From contig VXCM01001519.1 of assembly GCA_014773175.1 (NCBI GenBank), positions 1 to 64,000 on the forward strand: a DNA stretch of 64,000 bases. The letters run 5' to 3'. The stretch's first letter is position 1. Each line of letters opens with the position of its first letter. Both the position numbers and the translations under genes were made by a program. This DNA is from Lucifuga dentata (lineage: Eukaryota; Chordata; Actinopteri; Ophidiiformes; Bythitidae). The notes below the pieces were generated by a model. The model saw only the letters and a program-made list of their open reading frames with translations. It did no database searches and was not told the DNA's origin. This document shows, piece by piece, positions 50,591 through 64,000 of this stretch.

Positions 50591-50706
50591 GACTGGCAAT
50601 CTATCCAGGGTGTACCCCGCCTTTCGCCCTATGACTGCTGGGATAGGCTCCAGCTCCCCCGTGACCCTTAGCAGGACAAACGGGTAAAGAAAATGGATGG
50701 ATGGAT
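50591..50706 (+). mobile_element. Teleost LINE/SINE 3' tail fragment
   Basis: Contains GACTGGCAATCTATCCAGGG, ACCCCGCCTTTCGCCC, TGACTGCTGGGATAGGCTCC and a terminal ATGGATGGATGGAT. I recognise this as the 3' tail of a very common fish retroelement family, 5'-truncated. The exact family name (L2-clade LINE or a SINE sharing its tail) is uncertain. Confidence 0.75.
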
Positions 50707-51179
50707 ATTTTCATTTTCCATGTAACAGCACAAAAAAGTTTTTTGTTTAATTTGGTTCATTTCAGTTACACTTCACACAGAGGATTGTAACTCTTGGGAA
50801 TCTTTACGAAAAAGGGTCAGTTTTATGAAAAGTGTGTGCTAAGATTGAAAGGATTAGGGGTTTGATTCCCTCTTGGTTCATCCACCCTCAAAGTTCTGTG
50901 TGCTTCATAGTGGCTTTGAGCAGAAACATACACCACAAGGTGCAATGGATATTACAACGATCAATACTTTGACCTTCTAGTTATGGGACAGCCTTTCTGT
51001 TCATTATCCTGCCGTCTTCAAATTACTATGAGGAATTATTATTTGTTTAATTACTATAATAATAATAACTTAAGCAGGAAATCCTGAGTGTCTTCTTTAG
51101 TGATACTTATTTTCTTTGTGCCTCGAAGGAGGGAGAATGGTAACGGGAAAAAGAATGGGAGAGAAAATAAACCATTAAA

Positions 51180-51275
51180 AGCTGTAATCACAGAACAGTT
51201 TATCTCATTTCTTATCCCAACATTTTGCCATTTAATCCAATAGCTGCTAATCCAATTTGTCTATCAGACATGTAA
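51180..51275. promoter_or_regulatory. Candidate enhancer with paired OTX-type sites (unverified)
   Basis: Two TAATCC motifs at 51233-51238 and 51248-51253, 15 bases apart, in AATCCAATAGCTGCTAATCC. There is also GTAATCA at 51184 and GACAT/TATCTC motifs. TAATCC is the preferred site of K50 homeodomains such as OTX1. No conservation tested. Confidence 0.3.
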
Positions 51276-51539
51276 AAAGGCGAGGAGGAGGAGAAAGAAA
51301 GAAAGGGAGGAGGAGGTTGGGAAAGGGAGGAGATAGAGCTGAACTTCTCTTCTGTGCCCAAGTCACTTTCTGAATTGAGGTTTATTTAGGGACGAGTCGC
51401 ACTTGTGTGTCTCCCATCGTTCTCTCCATCCGACCGTCAAGCCTGTCTGATATCAGCAGGGATCAGGCAAGATGAAAGCCAAAGACGCATGAAAGGAAAT
51501 GAGAAAAGACGGAATAAAAAGAACAGGATGAACATTGTT

Positions 51540-51660
51540 TCCTGTGATTAGGTAAGAGCTCGTTAAAGGGCCGTCACTGCTGCAATGTGAATATGCATGA
51601 CGGAGGCCAGGCTAATCAGAGGGGTTCACGGCGAGGACCAGAGGGGGGGAATTGTGCGTA
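51540..51660. promoter_or_regulatory. Candidate enhancer (unverified)
   Basis: Repeat-free sequence with TGTGATTAGG, AATATGCATGACGG (octamer-like ATGCAT) and GGCTAATCAGAGG. Inference only. Confidence 0.2.
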
Positions 51661-54600
51661 AGTAGCCTACTGAAGACTTGATTTAATTAATGTGAGTAGT
51701 AGAGTGTCTTGTTAGGAAGAGGGCAGACAGAGAAAGGCAGAAAGTAGCTTGTAAGCAAGAAAGGCTCGGGTACAAATTCAACTGTGGCCATAAGACATAA
51801 TTTAAACACTGAGGCAGTGGGGGGTCTCTTATGCTACGTATATGATAAAGAGGTCTTTCATTTCATAGAAAGGGTTATGGAAAAATTAGCCAAATAGAAT
51901 TTGAAGTAAATCTCCACGACAGCTAACCAATTTTCTCTCATAAGAGAAAAGGCCCAATAGTGTCAGTTTAATATTTTTAAATGTTTAGTTGAGGCAACAA
52001 ATATTGAGTGTCACAGTTTAGAAAGCTGCAATTCCTACTTCGACAACTTTGCAACACTTGTAATGTGTGTAAGCATCAGACACCCCCCATGCACATGTGG
52101 TTTCTCCTGCCCTTCCCTATTCTATCTCGCTCTCCACTAGAGTGGTGCTGAGGGCTATTTTTTTCCAGGGAGGCTTGTATGAGGCCTTTTTAACCGCCTT
52201 CAATGGCACAATGGTCCCGGTGTATAGAGCAGATTCCTGCTTTATTGAACCTGTGTATAATGTCTGTTGGATGGAGCACATTAAGCAATTCACATTCACC
52301 TCTCTCCCTCCCTCCCCTGGACAGAAAAAGGAGAAAAGTAAAATTTGAAAAAGAAAGAAAAAAACGCCCCTCACACTGGGGCTCAATGGCTGCCTTTTCC
52401 ACCGGTGTCATTTGTCAACCACTGCTTCCTTTACAGCATACAAAAGATGTGGAGGTGGGGGAGAGACCACGAGAAGCAGAAGCAGTGTGTGTTTGTGACT
52501 CAGAGGAAGAGGAGGGAGTATGAATTGGGTCTGCTCTACAATCATTAGGCAAGGTGCAAAATGATTTGTTTCTAGCTGTGAAATGTATTAGCAGTGCAGC
52601 TTTACCTTGTTTTGAGTGTAGAAATGTTGAAAAAGAAACCAAATAAAAAGGGCTAAATGGTGTAAGATCACAAACTACTATTCATGTTTCCATACTTGGA
52701 AACCACAGGAAATCAGCATGATGATATAAAGATATTTGATGTCATAGTTTGAATAAAATGTTGATATAAAAATGCCAAAAGTGCCATAAAGATTACTGAT
52801 ACTAGTAAGTCTTAAATGCTGATAAGTTACTGGTTACCAAATGTATGTCAAATTTGTCTTGAGATGTAACATGAGATGGTTATGTTTGAATGGATCAGTT
52901 AAATTCCTGCTAATTCTAAAATTCTGTCAATGCTGGCCATTAAACCAAGACAATGATTAGCATTTTCTTAGCTAAAAGGCCAAAACCTTAGGTTTGGACA
53001 GATCACTGATGATAATCAATAATGGTGCTGATAATATCTTGCAAAAAAATAAAAAAAGAGCGTTATTACCATTTTAGCTGTTATCGAGAAGGCCTGATCA
53101 CTGCCTCATATCAGAGGGAGCTGAATTCTGGATGGCTGAAAGTCAGACTGCAAAAGCCCTTTTTAATGATTGAGACAGTTTACATACACAGCGTCTATCA
53201 TGCCACTGTTTGAACATTTGTGTTCAGAGACTGTGTTAAACACAGAGAATGAGTTTGCCCTCCTAATGTGTTTCTGCCGCTCGTTCTTCTCTCTATCAAA
53301 CACACACACGGTCCCTTGTTCTCCCCTGCTAACCCTCATAAGCATACAGAAACACACACAGACACACAACCCTTGGCAAACATGTTTGACCTCAGAGCTA
53401 ACGGTAAAACACCTCTCATTCCTCCACCTCAGATGATGGAGAGGGAGGCGGGGGGGGGCTTCGGCAAACAGAGTTCACATTACACAACTCTAGAGATGAA
53501 ATGTTCATATTAGGGCTATCACTTTGTTCAGAGACACAGGTCATTTATACATTGTTCTCTTGTTTGCACACACAAGGGTCTGTTTTACGCCACAACTGCA
53601 ATGACAAGCACAACGCAATATGTCTTGTGTGCAAAGAAAATAAGGGTGTAACCAAATGTACCTGCTATTTTGATGACCATAATTTAATTAAGGTTACCAT
53701 GATGGATTAGTGTGTAGATGTAATACACAAATCTGTCTGAGTTCAGATTTCATCAGGGATTTAATTGGCTGAAGCAAAAAGCTTTACAGACAAAAACAAA
53801 AGAAAAAAAGAAAGAAGTGGACAACAGAAGAATCTCCCTTTACTTTTTAGTACTCAATAAAGTATTTTTCATGTATTTTTAATGCCAGTCTGAAGGCATC
53901 AGAATGCTTCAAACGAAGCAGATTGATGGCATCATACCCAACCATGTTGCAAAGTAACCATGTTTACACTTGTTCTGAATGCCCACTTGAAGGTGGTTTC
54001 TCATCAAAGGTACTGATGGTATGGATTTAAGCATGGAAAGAGTTATTTGAAGAAAGAAAAAGAGAGCCACTTAAAAAAAACCAAAAAAAAAACCTAGCCA
54101 ATCGCTGCATAAGTGGCCTGTCAGATTGTTGGTTTTGGAAAGTTATAGATTTTGTCACTTTCTCTACTTCTTAATTTTAACCACAGTTAAAATGACTGTG
54201 ACTGACCACAGTGTTTCATTTCAACCTACGTGAAGTATATGAGTCAAAATTAACCATCAACCGTGGGAGTAAAATAGGGTCAGATTAGACCAAAAACAAA
54301 CCCAAATCTCATTTCTGATACATTTTTTTCTATTTGTCTCGCTGTAGCAGCCAAGCCGTGACAATCACACAAATACACTCCTTCTCACCTCACCTCCCCC
54401 ATTCCATCAAATTGTGTTTTTGCTACAGATCAATAAACATTATCAGAGACTGGCAGACTATGGGTTGGTGGAGGCAGCTTGTGTCTGTTAAAGCCCAGAC
54501 CGCCCTGTCTCTATCACAGCCTGGGTGAAAAGGCCAGGAAGAAACACAAACACACACGGCAGGGACAGCTACACTCAGAGAGGCAGACAACACGAGTGCA

Positions 54601-57111
54601 CAAATGCACACACGAACACACACACACACAAAAAACACAACAGTGACTGTATATTATAAACATACAAAAATACACCAAGCATGAGCACACACAAATGCAC
54701 ATAAATATTAAATACCTTATGTGTGACTAAAAAAAAAATGAACCGAGACTAGTAAAGAACAGTAGCGAAGCATTAAAGCATTTAACAATAATCCTTACAG
54801 TGTCGCATGGAATGTTTTGACCACGCCGCTCAATGTCAATAAAAAATGGAGGAAAAGAAACTAGTCTATCAAGACCATGTGACTTCAAAGACTCCCTAAA
54901 TCATTAGGCTGCTGTATCAACACTGTATACTTGTCAGTTCCCTTTAGCTTTAGCGTCAGAAATCCCGGCTCTCTCCAACGCTCTTCAGGAACCATTTAAC
55001 TGAGCACTAAATACGATGATTTTCAACCTGTCCCCACTTAGCTTGAGGCTGGAAAAAGAAAATCAGGGGCCCTGCCATACACCATTTCTCAATTATCAAT
55101 CTCATTATTGTCACCCATGTTCATTACAAGTATTATCATCCATCCTTTCTGTTGCACCCGCCCACTTTAGGCTAGCTCAGGCTGTTGTGGCTGTCGTGTT
55201 GGATGGTGAGAGGAAGAGAATTGAGAGCTTTCTGTAAGGCCGGAACACTTCAGGTAATTAATATAGCAAGAGGGGGCAGATGAGAGGAGACTGTGAGTGT
55301 ATGTATGCCTGTGTGTGCATGTGTGCGCGCGTTTAGCAGAAATGACTGATTGGGGAGCTCACCTGCCGATACCCCCTAAAAGGTATTTCATTAGCAAGTC
55401 TTTTACCATACAAGCAGAGGAACAAAGACTTGGTTACGCCTGTCTCCACTCCAACTCAACGGGGCCCTCCAGGACGCCCATAGCTGCGTGTTGGAAGAGT
55501 AAAAAGAGAGTGGAGGAGCAGAGAGGAGAGGCGAGGAGAGGCTATCCCCGTTCATAATCTCATGACAAAAGGCAAAAAGGCATCATCCTATTAACGGCAT
55601 GATCTTCACCGGCTCATGCTAGCTCCTTTCCACAGGGGGCTCTCTTATATTATTAAGGTGAGTGGGTGATAGGGAGCGGGAGGGGGNAGGTGGGGGGGAG
55701 GAGACCACATGCTAGGGTTCTGCCTGGTGTTGTTTTCTTTATTTTAGGAGAGCCTTTACATGATGCTCTGGACCTCTGCGGCAGGCTTCTATTAAAAAAA
55801 AAAGAAAAAGATTCTTCAAACAGTTCTACACATCTATATGCCCACTACCTGCATTATATCATATTGCATTTTTATTGTGCTGCATACGATGGAGGCATCC
55901 ACTGTCAAAAACCGCCAAGTTTCAATTCTCAGTAGCTGACTTGCATGTTCATCATCAAGTTGTTTCCTGAAGCAATGTGCAAGTAAATAGCTGATATTGC
56001 ATGTTTGTTTATGCTCAGCTTTCGTTTACACTGCACTCAAAAGAAAAAAATTACTAGCATTAATATGCATGCAGATGAATTCAAACTAAAGTATGGGGCT
56101 GCTCCATGTTGACCGCACTTTTATGAGTACATTAAAACAATTACTTTTCATAATTTGTCTCATCAGTCACTTTTGTGGAAAGTGGAGAGGAAGGATGTTG
56201 ATGTTAAGACAGAGTTGAAGCATTAAAAGAAGGAGGAGTCCAGGGATTCTCATCAAGTTTATTTAAATGGAGCATCCACTGGTCTGAGGACACGCTACGA
56301 AAAAAGCCACAGAGAGACAGAAAGAAAGAGTGAAAGAGCGAGGGAAAGAGAGAGAGATTAGTCTGTTTCTCTGTTTGAGTGTTTTGTGTCCTGCTCAGTG
56401 GGGGGGAGACTTGCTTCTCGCCTCAGGTTACACAGGGGGATTGTGGGAAAAAAATAGCCTGAGCTGCGTTTGTCAATGACAGCAGTGCTTGATGTTAAAA
56501 TTTGATAAAACTGTACAAATACAGATACACATCCTACTCGGTTAAATGTCAGTTTCTGTCCTGACATTGAACTACACTTGTCTGACAATGTAACAAGCAT
56601 GTTCACTAATGGTTGGGATGTCCTAGATGGATGTCTTCCATGTTACATAGAATGTTTTTATGTATCAGTTACCAAAGTACGAGTACTGTGTGTAAGGCCT
56701 TCTCTACAAATAAAAACCAAAGAATACAACAGAGCATCCTGGTTACTCAAAACAGAGTTTAACTACTATTATGTTAAGAATTATGAAATTGGGATCATGG
56801 TTTGACAAGACTACACACTCTTTTTGAGTAACAGCATTCCTGTGCTCTCTTTTTAAGCTATAGTTTCTAGATGTATTTGAAATATGTTTGTGCATGGGAG
56901 GAGTTTTCTATCAAGGTGATCTTGGTGCTTGAGACAATGCAATTGCCAACAGCACACACACCTGCATTACAGCCTAAATTTAACCATACAAAGAACATTG
57001 AGGAAAGTTTATAGCATATGACAAGAGTAAAGATACTCAAGACATGCACTGCCTCCTACCCCATCACCTTACACCACCACCAACCCCCCTACACCTCCTC
57101 TCATCATTGTC

Positions 57112-57160
57112 GTCATCATCATCATCATCATCATCATCATCGTCATCGTCATCATCGTCC
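57112..57160. repeat. (ATC)n microsatellite
   Basis: ATC/GTC trinucleotide run. It translates as poly-Met/Asp and is not coding. Confidence 0.9.
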
Positions 57161-57504
57161 TCCTTTCTCCTCTATAGCACAGTAAAAAGCCTGTGGTGAC
57201 CTGGGTGTGTAGCTTATTAACCTTTCCATCAGTTCTTATCTGCCAATGAATAGCACAGTCATCTGCCCCTCCTCCTGAATCTAAGGGTGAAAAATTTCTC
57301 CTCACGTCAAACCTATAATTCAATCCACATGCAAATCATTTCAGGTGCACACACGTGTGTGCATACACACACACATACACACAGGCAAAGGGATGAGTGG
57401 TAACATTTTGTCAGCTCAGTTCTGGTAGGCTTCCAAGATTGACATGGAACAGATGTTACTGAATTTATCAACAACTGAGGGAAACAACAGTAGGGTGTGC
57501 ACGG

Positions 57505-57513
57505 TGTGTGTGT

Positions 57514-57546
<33 letters not shown>

Positions 57547-57548
57547 NA

Positions 57549-57598
<50 letters not shown>
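57505..57598. repeat. (GT)n/N/(GA)n compound microsatellite
   Basis: A GT run, an N at 57547, then GA with CAG interruptions. Confidence 0.9.
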
Positions 57599-57599
<1 letters not shown>

Positions 57600-57904
57600 T
57601 AAATTAATGGCTGATTTCTCCCTTGCTTTGATGGCATTAAGAGCTCTCTTCTCAATGTACTGCGTTAAATGCTTTTCTCTCCTTCTCTCTTTCCTTCTAT
57701 TTCTGCCCTTTTTTTAACAAACAGGGCCACCCAGCAGAAAGCAACTGATGCAAAATGCTAGAGTAATCCCCCCCCTTCCATCCACCCCCTTCCATCTTTA
57801 GTCTTTGACACAGTAGCCATTATCTGTGGGATTTAGTTAAACCAAACCTTCATGTATTTGTTAGGCTCTGGGTTCGTTTTCTCCTCTGACTGCTCTGCTT
57901 GAGA

Positions 57905-58033
57905 GTGGCCAGACTAGCTGTGTGCCCTCCCCCCTACAAAAATGCCACTTTTGCCCCCATTGGCTGGTNGTGGCCAGACTAGCTGTGTGCCCTCCCCCCT
58001 ACAAAAATGCCACTTTTGCCCCCATTGGCTGGT
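57905..58033. repeat. N-scar direct duplication (64 bp)
   Basis: 57905-57968 repeated at about 57970-58033 around the N at 57969. Confidence 0.9.
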
Positions 58034-58421
58034 TATGTAAAAAGCAGGGATCTACAATACCATCTAGCTCTGCTCATCATGGTACTGTAAACTTGGGGCT
58101 GAAGACACAAGAGGAGTTTTTTTTTTCACGAATCCTAAATTGAGAGACATGCGTTTGTACATACAGAAGCTAAAACATCTAGCAGAATTATTGTACTTGT
58201 ACTTTGTTTACCTTCTCAGAAAAGCTGACCAGCTGATATATCTATCCTGTCTTAGCATAACTTGCAGTCAATGCAGTCTACATACACCTCATGAGGCAAA
58301 TCACCGACTTGTTGCTTATTATTATCTTTCATCTGGCAAATAAGTATAAAACAATATGAACTGAGTAAACCCAAAACCAAGCATTTGCTGCAGCAGAAGA
58401 TGCATAAAAAAGGTTAAAACT

Positions 58422-58422
<1 letters not shown>

Positions 58423-58480
<58 letters not shown>

Positions 58481-58533
58481 GTCTAGCTATCCATCTATCC
58501 ATCTATCCATCCATCCATCCATCCATCCATCCA
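58423..58533. repeat. (TATC)n(CATC)n compound microsatellite
   Basis: About 15 TATC units grading into CATC/ATCC units. Confidence 0.95.
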
Positions 58534-61267
58534 TATATATACTGTACATGTATGTATATTATCAAAGAAACTTTTTAGCCTTTCTTCACTTTCAGGCTGA
58601 ACATTTTTCAGGTCATATCCATAAAAACCTGCTAAAGCACTAAGACCTTCCTCTCTGCCATGTGCAGCTACGGAGCCAAATGCAGTGTTATTCAATCACT
58701 GGTGACACCCACAGATAAGCCGGGGCTTGGTAAGGCTAAGCTAAGGTTAAGCCAGGTATTTTAGCCCAGAGTATGTGTTTACACACACTGAGGTGTGAAC
58801 CATTTTGAGGCTTAGCAGGGGAGGAGAAACACGAGTTGATTTAGTACTAAAGCAAACAGTACCTGGTGATGGTGTTAATTGGGACAGCTTAACACACACA
58901 TCAGTCTACAGTAAATCGGTAGGGGTTCTGATCCAAGCTAAGGACTCAGATTTATCATTCATTCATTCAGGAAATACACACTGATATACACTGCATATTC
59001 CCCTACAATATGCATTTAAACACAGACCTACACAATATCGATTCACTAACATGAGCATAGTTTTTTTTTTTTTTTTNTTTTTTTTTTTTTTTTGTAGAGG
59101 GGATAAAAAGAAACTGACGGGGAGACATTTTAGTGGACAGAAAGAGCAATGATAATCCCCAGTAGAGGACCCACACCACACTCTGCTGACAGACAACTGC
59201 AATCTTTTTAGCATAAGTAGCTCCACCTACTCCATTAGCAAGGAGCAGAGGGAGGGTGGGTGTGGGTATGAGGCTGTGTGCATGGGGGGGAAGCTTGACC
59301 CCTGGGGTAGATGTTAGAACAAATTTGAGGGGTGTCATATTACACGCTTTGCGACAGGAGGCCGAGGAGAGGTGAACGATGAATGTGCTTAATGAATTAA
59401 TCTGTAGACCAGTAATGGCTCAACTAACAACATTAGTCATCCTCTATTTCATTCCTCTGTGCTGGGAATTCAGGATTTTTTTCTTTCTCCTTCCATCTTA
59501 TACATTCACTTAATCCATTACATGAATGTTTTTCTCTCTCATTCAAAGTTTTTATTTAGTACAACCCCTGGTCAACCTCCCAAATTTACAATATTAATTC
59601 CTTATTGGCAAAAAAAACCAAAACAAAACAAAACAAAAAAAAAAACAATATCACTTTGCTTTCATCGGGTCTTCAGAGCTACAGTGGATCTCTCTGGATA
59701 CCTCTTTGGGTGTGCTGAGATATCTTCCCTGATCTTCTTTGTCCCTAATGTGGTTGTAAATGTCTCAAATAAATGACCTCATGCAACAACCTTTCAGTGT
59801 TACATGACAAGTGACACCAAAACCAGGCTGTTGCTGCCACTGCAGCCCTGACTCAAACTAATTCAATACACAAATGCCAAATTACTCTGTTTAAATAGAT
59901 ATTTAAATGGAAATGTATTGGGAAAGACAGCTGTTGGTATTTGCAGCCTGGAGTAATTACAATGGGAAATGGGGAGGAGTGTGTATAGGGGTGATGACAA
60001 CGGTAGCATTGCAAGCAGCTGTGTTAGCAAGTGAATGGTACAATGACTGGCCAATCCTCTGTCATTAACCTGCATTGTCGAGTGCCACCACATCTGTTAC
60101 CATATGAAAGCTTTGATTAATTGACTGAAAGGTTGAAATTCAATTACTTCTTTGGGCTGTGGTTTGTCAACCAAATAATACTCAACTACACTACATAAAA
60201 CAGAAAAAAATCCAAAGTGCATCCAAGCTACAAGTAGCTTCTTTTTTTTTTTTTTTTTANTTTTTTTTTTTTTTTTAATTTAACTCTGTTAATTTCACTG
60301 GAAGATGGTGGGAAGATAAAATTTACACACACAAGAAGCTGGGAGGAGAAAAACAACTTGATTAAAATGTGAGAGATTCACTTCAAACCCAAATAACCCA
60401 GAAAATTAATTATATTAATCAAATTTATATAAATTATTTATTAAAGATAACACTGAGCTACAACAGAGAAACAAACAAAAATACAAATCTGAGACTCTGG
60501 ACTAGGCATCACTGTGAAGTTATACTGTAAAGTGTGCATTGTGCAGCGTGTGCATATTTGTGTAGTGTTTCCTGCATGTGTGTAGGCATATGCACAGATT
60601 CAGTGGCATTTCTGAATTTGTATCTTGTGTATATTCAGTGTTGGTAAATGTGAGTCTGTGTGTGTGTGTGCGCGATACGTTTAGCAGCTTGCAGCATGGT
60701 TTGTTGGAATGGCTGCTGCATGGGGTCTCAGGCAGGGAGGCGGCTGATGAAAGCATTGGTGGGATTCTCCAATAAAGGGGAGATTATCATAAGCGGCCAT
60801 TGTCCACCTCCCAAGGTNCCTCTCCTCTGAAAATGTTAATCGGCCCTATTGGTGGCGAGCTGAGGAAAGGAGAAACACAACTTCAACTGGTCAATAAACA
60901 AAATGGAAATAAAACAGCAATAAGAGTGAGAGAATAAAAAAAAAAAATAGAAACAGGCAGTGACAGTGGGGAAAAAGAAGAAAGAAACATGACAAAAAAC
61001 AACAAATGATGGAATATAAGAAGTAGCCCATGAAAATTCCCGGTATAGTTTACAAACAAATCCAACTTAGACTGGGCAGTGGCGGTTAGCTACCCTCCCA
61101 TCCCGTCAACCCCCTCCCTCCTGTTGACTCCATCCACCCAGTTCATTTTATCTCAAGATTCTCAGACAATGCCTAGAGGATCCCGTTCCCTAATCTTCCT
61201 AAAAATCCCCCTTTCATCCCCACTGTTAAAGAATGTGTGCAAGACCGACACCACGCTAGAAAAAAGA

Positions 61268-61268
<1 letters not shown>

Positions 61269-61319
<51 letters not shown>
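61269..61319. repeat. (GA)n microsatellite
   Basis: Uninterrupted GA run of about 25 units. Confidence 0.95.
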
Positions 61320-61321
<2 letters not shown>

Positions 61322-64000
61322 CAGTGCACATCTGGGAATAAGAGTGGTGTCACTTTGTTGCACTGGGGGGGCTGGGATGAGGAGAGAAAGTGAAGGGGAG
61401 GCAGAAGATCAGAATTGTTTGCTCATGCAGTCTCTGCAAGCTGACTAATTAAATTGTTTTGCTATCCAACATTCAAATGGCCAAAGAGATTAAGGGCAGA
61501 AGCAGCAACTGATGTATTTTTTGGTGGAATGTGCGTGTGGAGTGTGGGGGAGTTAATCTATGTTCTGACCCAGCTGAACTTTGGAGTCACACATATTTTC
61601 ACAGAAAGCAAATCTTTTGTTTTGTCCGCTGCAAGGCAAGAATTAGGCATTAAGTTTTAAAGAAGTGATCCGTGGATTTCTTTTTCTTCCATGTAGGAAA
61701 GAACAGTACATTTACTCCTGAAGTAAGTTCAAGATGACCATAAACCCATTCCACTGATTTAATAAAAAAGAAAAAAAAAAAAAAAAACACTTGATTGTGA
61801 ATGAATGCTCCTTTCATAATCCGACAACAACAAAATGACTAAAGGCTTCAAAAAGGAAGACCTCTTCCTCAGCTATGTCTATCTCAGCTGCTTAGTTAAA
61901 AAATTGGATAAGTAAAACTAAACAATAGTCTGAATCTCTCTGCTCATTTTCAATTCAGTAAAGTTAGTAAAAAGCTATTTAGCTGAATGGCTTCGACACT
62001 TCCTGTGTTTCATTTCAAGTCTGCATTTTGGAGGACTCAACCTGCAATTTGAGTTAAAGCTGTGTGTGTAATGCTTTCTGTCACCTGATTCATGTTCAAA
62101 AGTCTACTGCAGAACAAAGCGCTTTCCAGCCCAACAAAATACAACAATGGAAAAGAGGAGCAGTACGATGTATCACCTGAAAAACAAAGTGAACACTGAT
62201 TAAAGCCAACACCTCTCTTCCTCTCTGCTTCCATCTTTCAGCCAGTGAACTGGGGAGGGTATTATAGTCCAAACACTTCTTCTTCTCTCAGTGTTGAAAG
62301 ATTAGACTGGTTATCCCATTAAAGTTGGTAAAATGCCATTCTTGTGTCTTTTAGCTCTCACATAGGAGGTCAAGATGAGTCTGCCTGTGCTTACAAGGCA
62401 GGCATGGATGTAATCTGCCCAAAGTTATAATAATTAATGTTAAGCTTCTTCAGCAATACGTTTGTGAAAGAACTGGCCTTGATAATATACTTAAAGCTAC
62501 ACTGGCTGTTTGTGTTGCGGTGAGACGAGGTTGAGCTTGATATGCATGTGTGTGTATGTGTGTGAGTCCCTAAGCCACTCACGCAGCCCATCTGAAATCA
62601 AGTCAAACTATAAGCTGATGCTTCCACAATGCTGCATCCCAAACCACTTGCACGCTTATTATATAACACAGGAGAGAGTGATCTTTTAGAAATGTCGAAA
62701 ACAGACAAAAAATGGCTGCAAATATCTAAATAATGAGTAAATGCAAACTGCAAAACAACAAAATAAGACTAAAAGTTTTCCTGCAGGTCTTGGATCGAAC
62801 GAGTGTATTTAAAGCCACAGGTTGATGTCAGCTGTTCATATTCTGCACTTTTCCACTGTGAAGGTATGGTCCAGTCTGTTTCCTTCTCTGATGTTGAGGG
62901 GGGTAGGCTGCATGTGTCGAGTACATTAAGCTCTTCCTGGATTCCTCTTCATGCCATTCTCCTCGTCGACTCACAGACACAAAGGCAGATTAAAGGAGCA
63001 TGCGCCATAAAAACCCTGTGTCAATCTTATCGGCTTCTAGTGCAATTTTTAAACATATGTTAATCTGGCAGAGCTAAAATTCATTCTTTCCTCTCTGCTT
63101 GTTTATCTCTTATCAAATGCGCAGTAGGTGAGGGCAGCTTTGTGGTGCAGCTAAGTACCATTATTTGGATAATTGCGTCCATTGTTGTAGGTTATATAGC
63201 TATTTGAAATGGGAGGAGTGTGTAAATAGGTGCAGGGTCCAGGTAGGGGGTGGTTCAGATATATTCAAAGAGGCATCAGGGGATTTTCTATGATAGCTAC
63301 ATAACCAATTTGAATGGTCCTTCATTCCTAAAGAAAGCTGAAATTTCAATGAGTGATTCATATTTTTTTTCTGGAACAAATATCTTTAGTAAAATAGCAA
63401 TGCCCTGGTCAATGACATTACATGCCATTGTAGAAATAAACCACCTATTCCAGCAGAAAATTAGCTTGGAAATACAATAACTATTGATGACACCATCAAC
63501 AGTTTGAGCCCTCTGATCTTTGCAAACCTGTTTTGTGAGAAACCTAGAAAAAAACACTACATGATACATGTTAAAAGTTGAACATATGACTCTGACAAAG
63601 ATCACAGTAATGTAATAATGCTGCTTTTTCTGTGCGTTGGAACTGGGAAATAGTAACTTGGAATAACATCATTTCTGACCAGTGTGCACTGGAGCTAACA
63701 TTCTAAATTCTGAATTTGAAACAAATGCAATGCAAGATTCCAGTCAAACTATATAATTATTCACCAAAAGCAATATAAACTTGTGAGATGAATGATGGTG
63801 ACTTAAATCTTTACTCCAAACGAACTTACATAAAACACAAGTTTCAGAATTCCATCTTCTAAATGAATGTACACCTGTTGACATGCACTAATATTCTTCT
63901 CATATAATCAATAAATATTTTGCCTGTAGGATGGGGTGAGAATTCTCTAATGTTGCATGTGTGAAGGACAGTGCTCCCAGTGGTGCACAGAATAACAAGT

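Larger units (their letters stand above)
45417..64000 (-). other. ehbp1 intron, more than 18.5 kb, runs off the window
   Basis: No further exon was recognised to the right edge. It holds N-scar duplications at 47792-47920 and 57905-58033, poly-purine sequence at 47951-48235, microsatellites (47397, 49266, 49407, 57112, 57505, 58423, 61269), a LINE/SINE 3' tail at 50591-50706, and N or poly-T scars at 55687, 59077, 60260 and 60818. Candidate enhancers lie at 51180-51275 and 51540-51660. Assignment to one intron is inferred from the absence of other genes. Confidence 0.55.

Overview
The window is a stretch of a ray-finned (teleost-type) fish genome. The evidence is vertebrate-style split genes with GT-AG introns, one of them over 18 kb, very dense CA/GA/TATC microsatellites, fish-type interspersed repeats, and three genes in an order known from vertebrates. 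No prokaryotic operon, CRISPR array, rRNA or convincing tRNA gene is visible. Species and chromosome cannot be read from the sequence.

Layout. (1) About 1-16.5 kb: the 3' end of a plus-strand gene. Four exons join in perfect phase and end in a short C-terminal exon at 16079-16125. I call it wdpcp (fritz-like planar cell polarity/ciliogenesis effector), mostly from its position and orientation beside otx1; the peptide alone did not identify it. (2) About 16.5-24.5 kb: convergent intergenic DNA with no gene seen. (3) 25253-28771: all three coding exons of the homeobox gene otx1 on the minus strand, with a likely non-coding first exon near 31.5-31.6 kb and a GC-rich promoter-like region at 31.75-32.0 kb. 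(4) About 32-37 kb: upstream otx1/intergenic DNA with a CpG-rich block at 33.9-34.3 kb. (5) 37093-45416: three exons encoding the C-terminal Rab-binding (bMERB) coiled coil of ehbp1, minus strand, followed by more than 18 kb of one intron running off the right edge at 64 kb.

The order wdpcp(+) / otx1(-) / ehbp1(-) agrees with the human 2p15 neighbourhood (EHBP1, OTX1 in the same direction, WDPCP convergent), which supports otx1 over otx2 or crx. OTX1 is a head and midbrain transcription factor. EHBP1 (endocytic Rab8/Rab10 effector) and WDPCP (ciliogenesis) are unrelated in function and are probably bystanders whose introns carry otx1 regulatory DNA. Several AT-rich, homeodomain-motif-bearing, repeat-free stretches are listed as candidate enhancers; conservation could not be tested here.

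The most consequential observation is technical. The window carries about 30 single-N characters. Twelve of them sit exactly between two identical 63-66 bp direct repeats, the signature of overlapping contig ends joined without merging. Two fall in otx1 coding exons: one breaks the homeodomain frame, the other inserts 22 false codons in frame. Removing one copy plus the N restores a 152-nt homeobox exon and a protein of about 332 residues.

Other points of interest: two oppositely oriented copies of a roughly 605 bp TTAA-ended non-autonomous transposon flanking a single wdpcp exon; a tandem splice acceptor at the last wdpcp exon giving two different C-termini; three perfect long hairpins; a (GT)n tract abutting the otx1 intron 1 donor; and an ehbp1 exon whose splice donor overlaps an in-frame stop, with no tail exon found. 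I did not find a new molecular system; this looks like a developmental regulatory locus with assembly scars and mobile-element remodelling.
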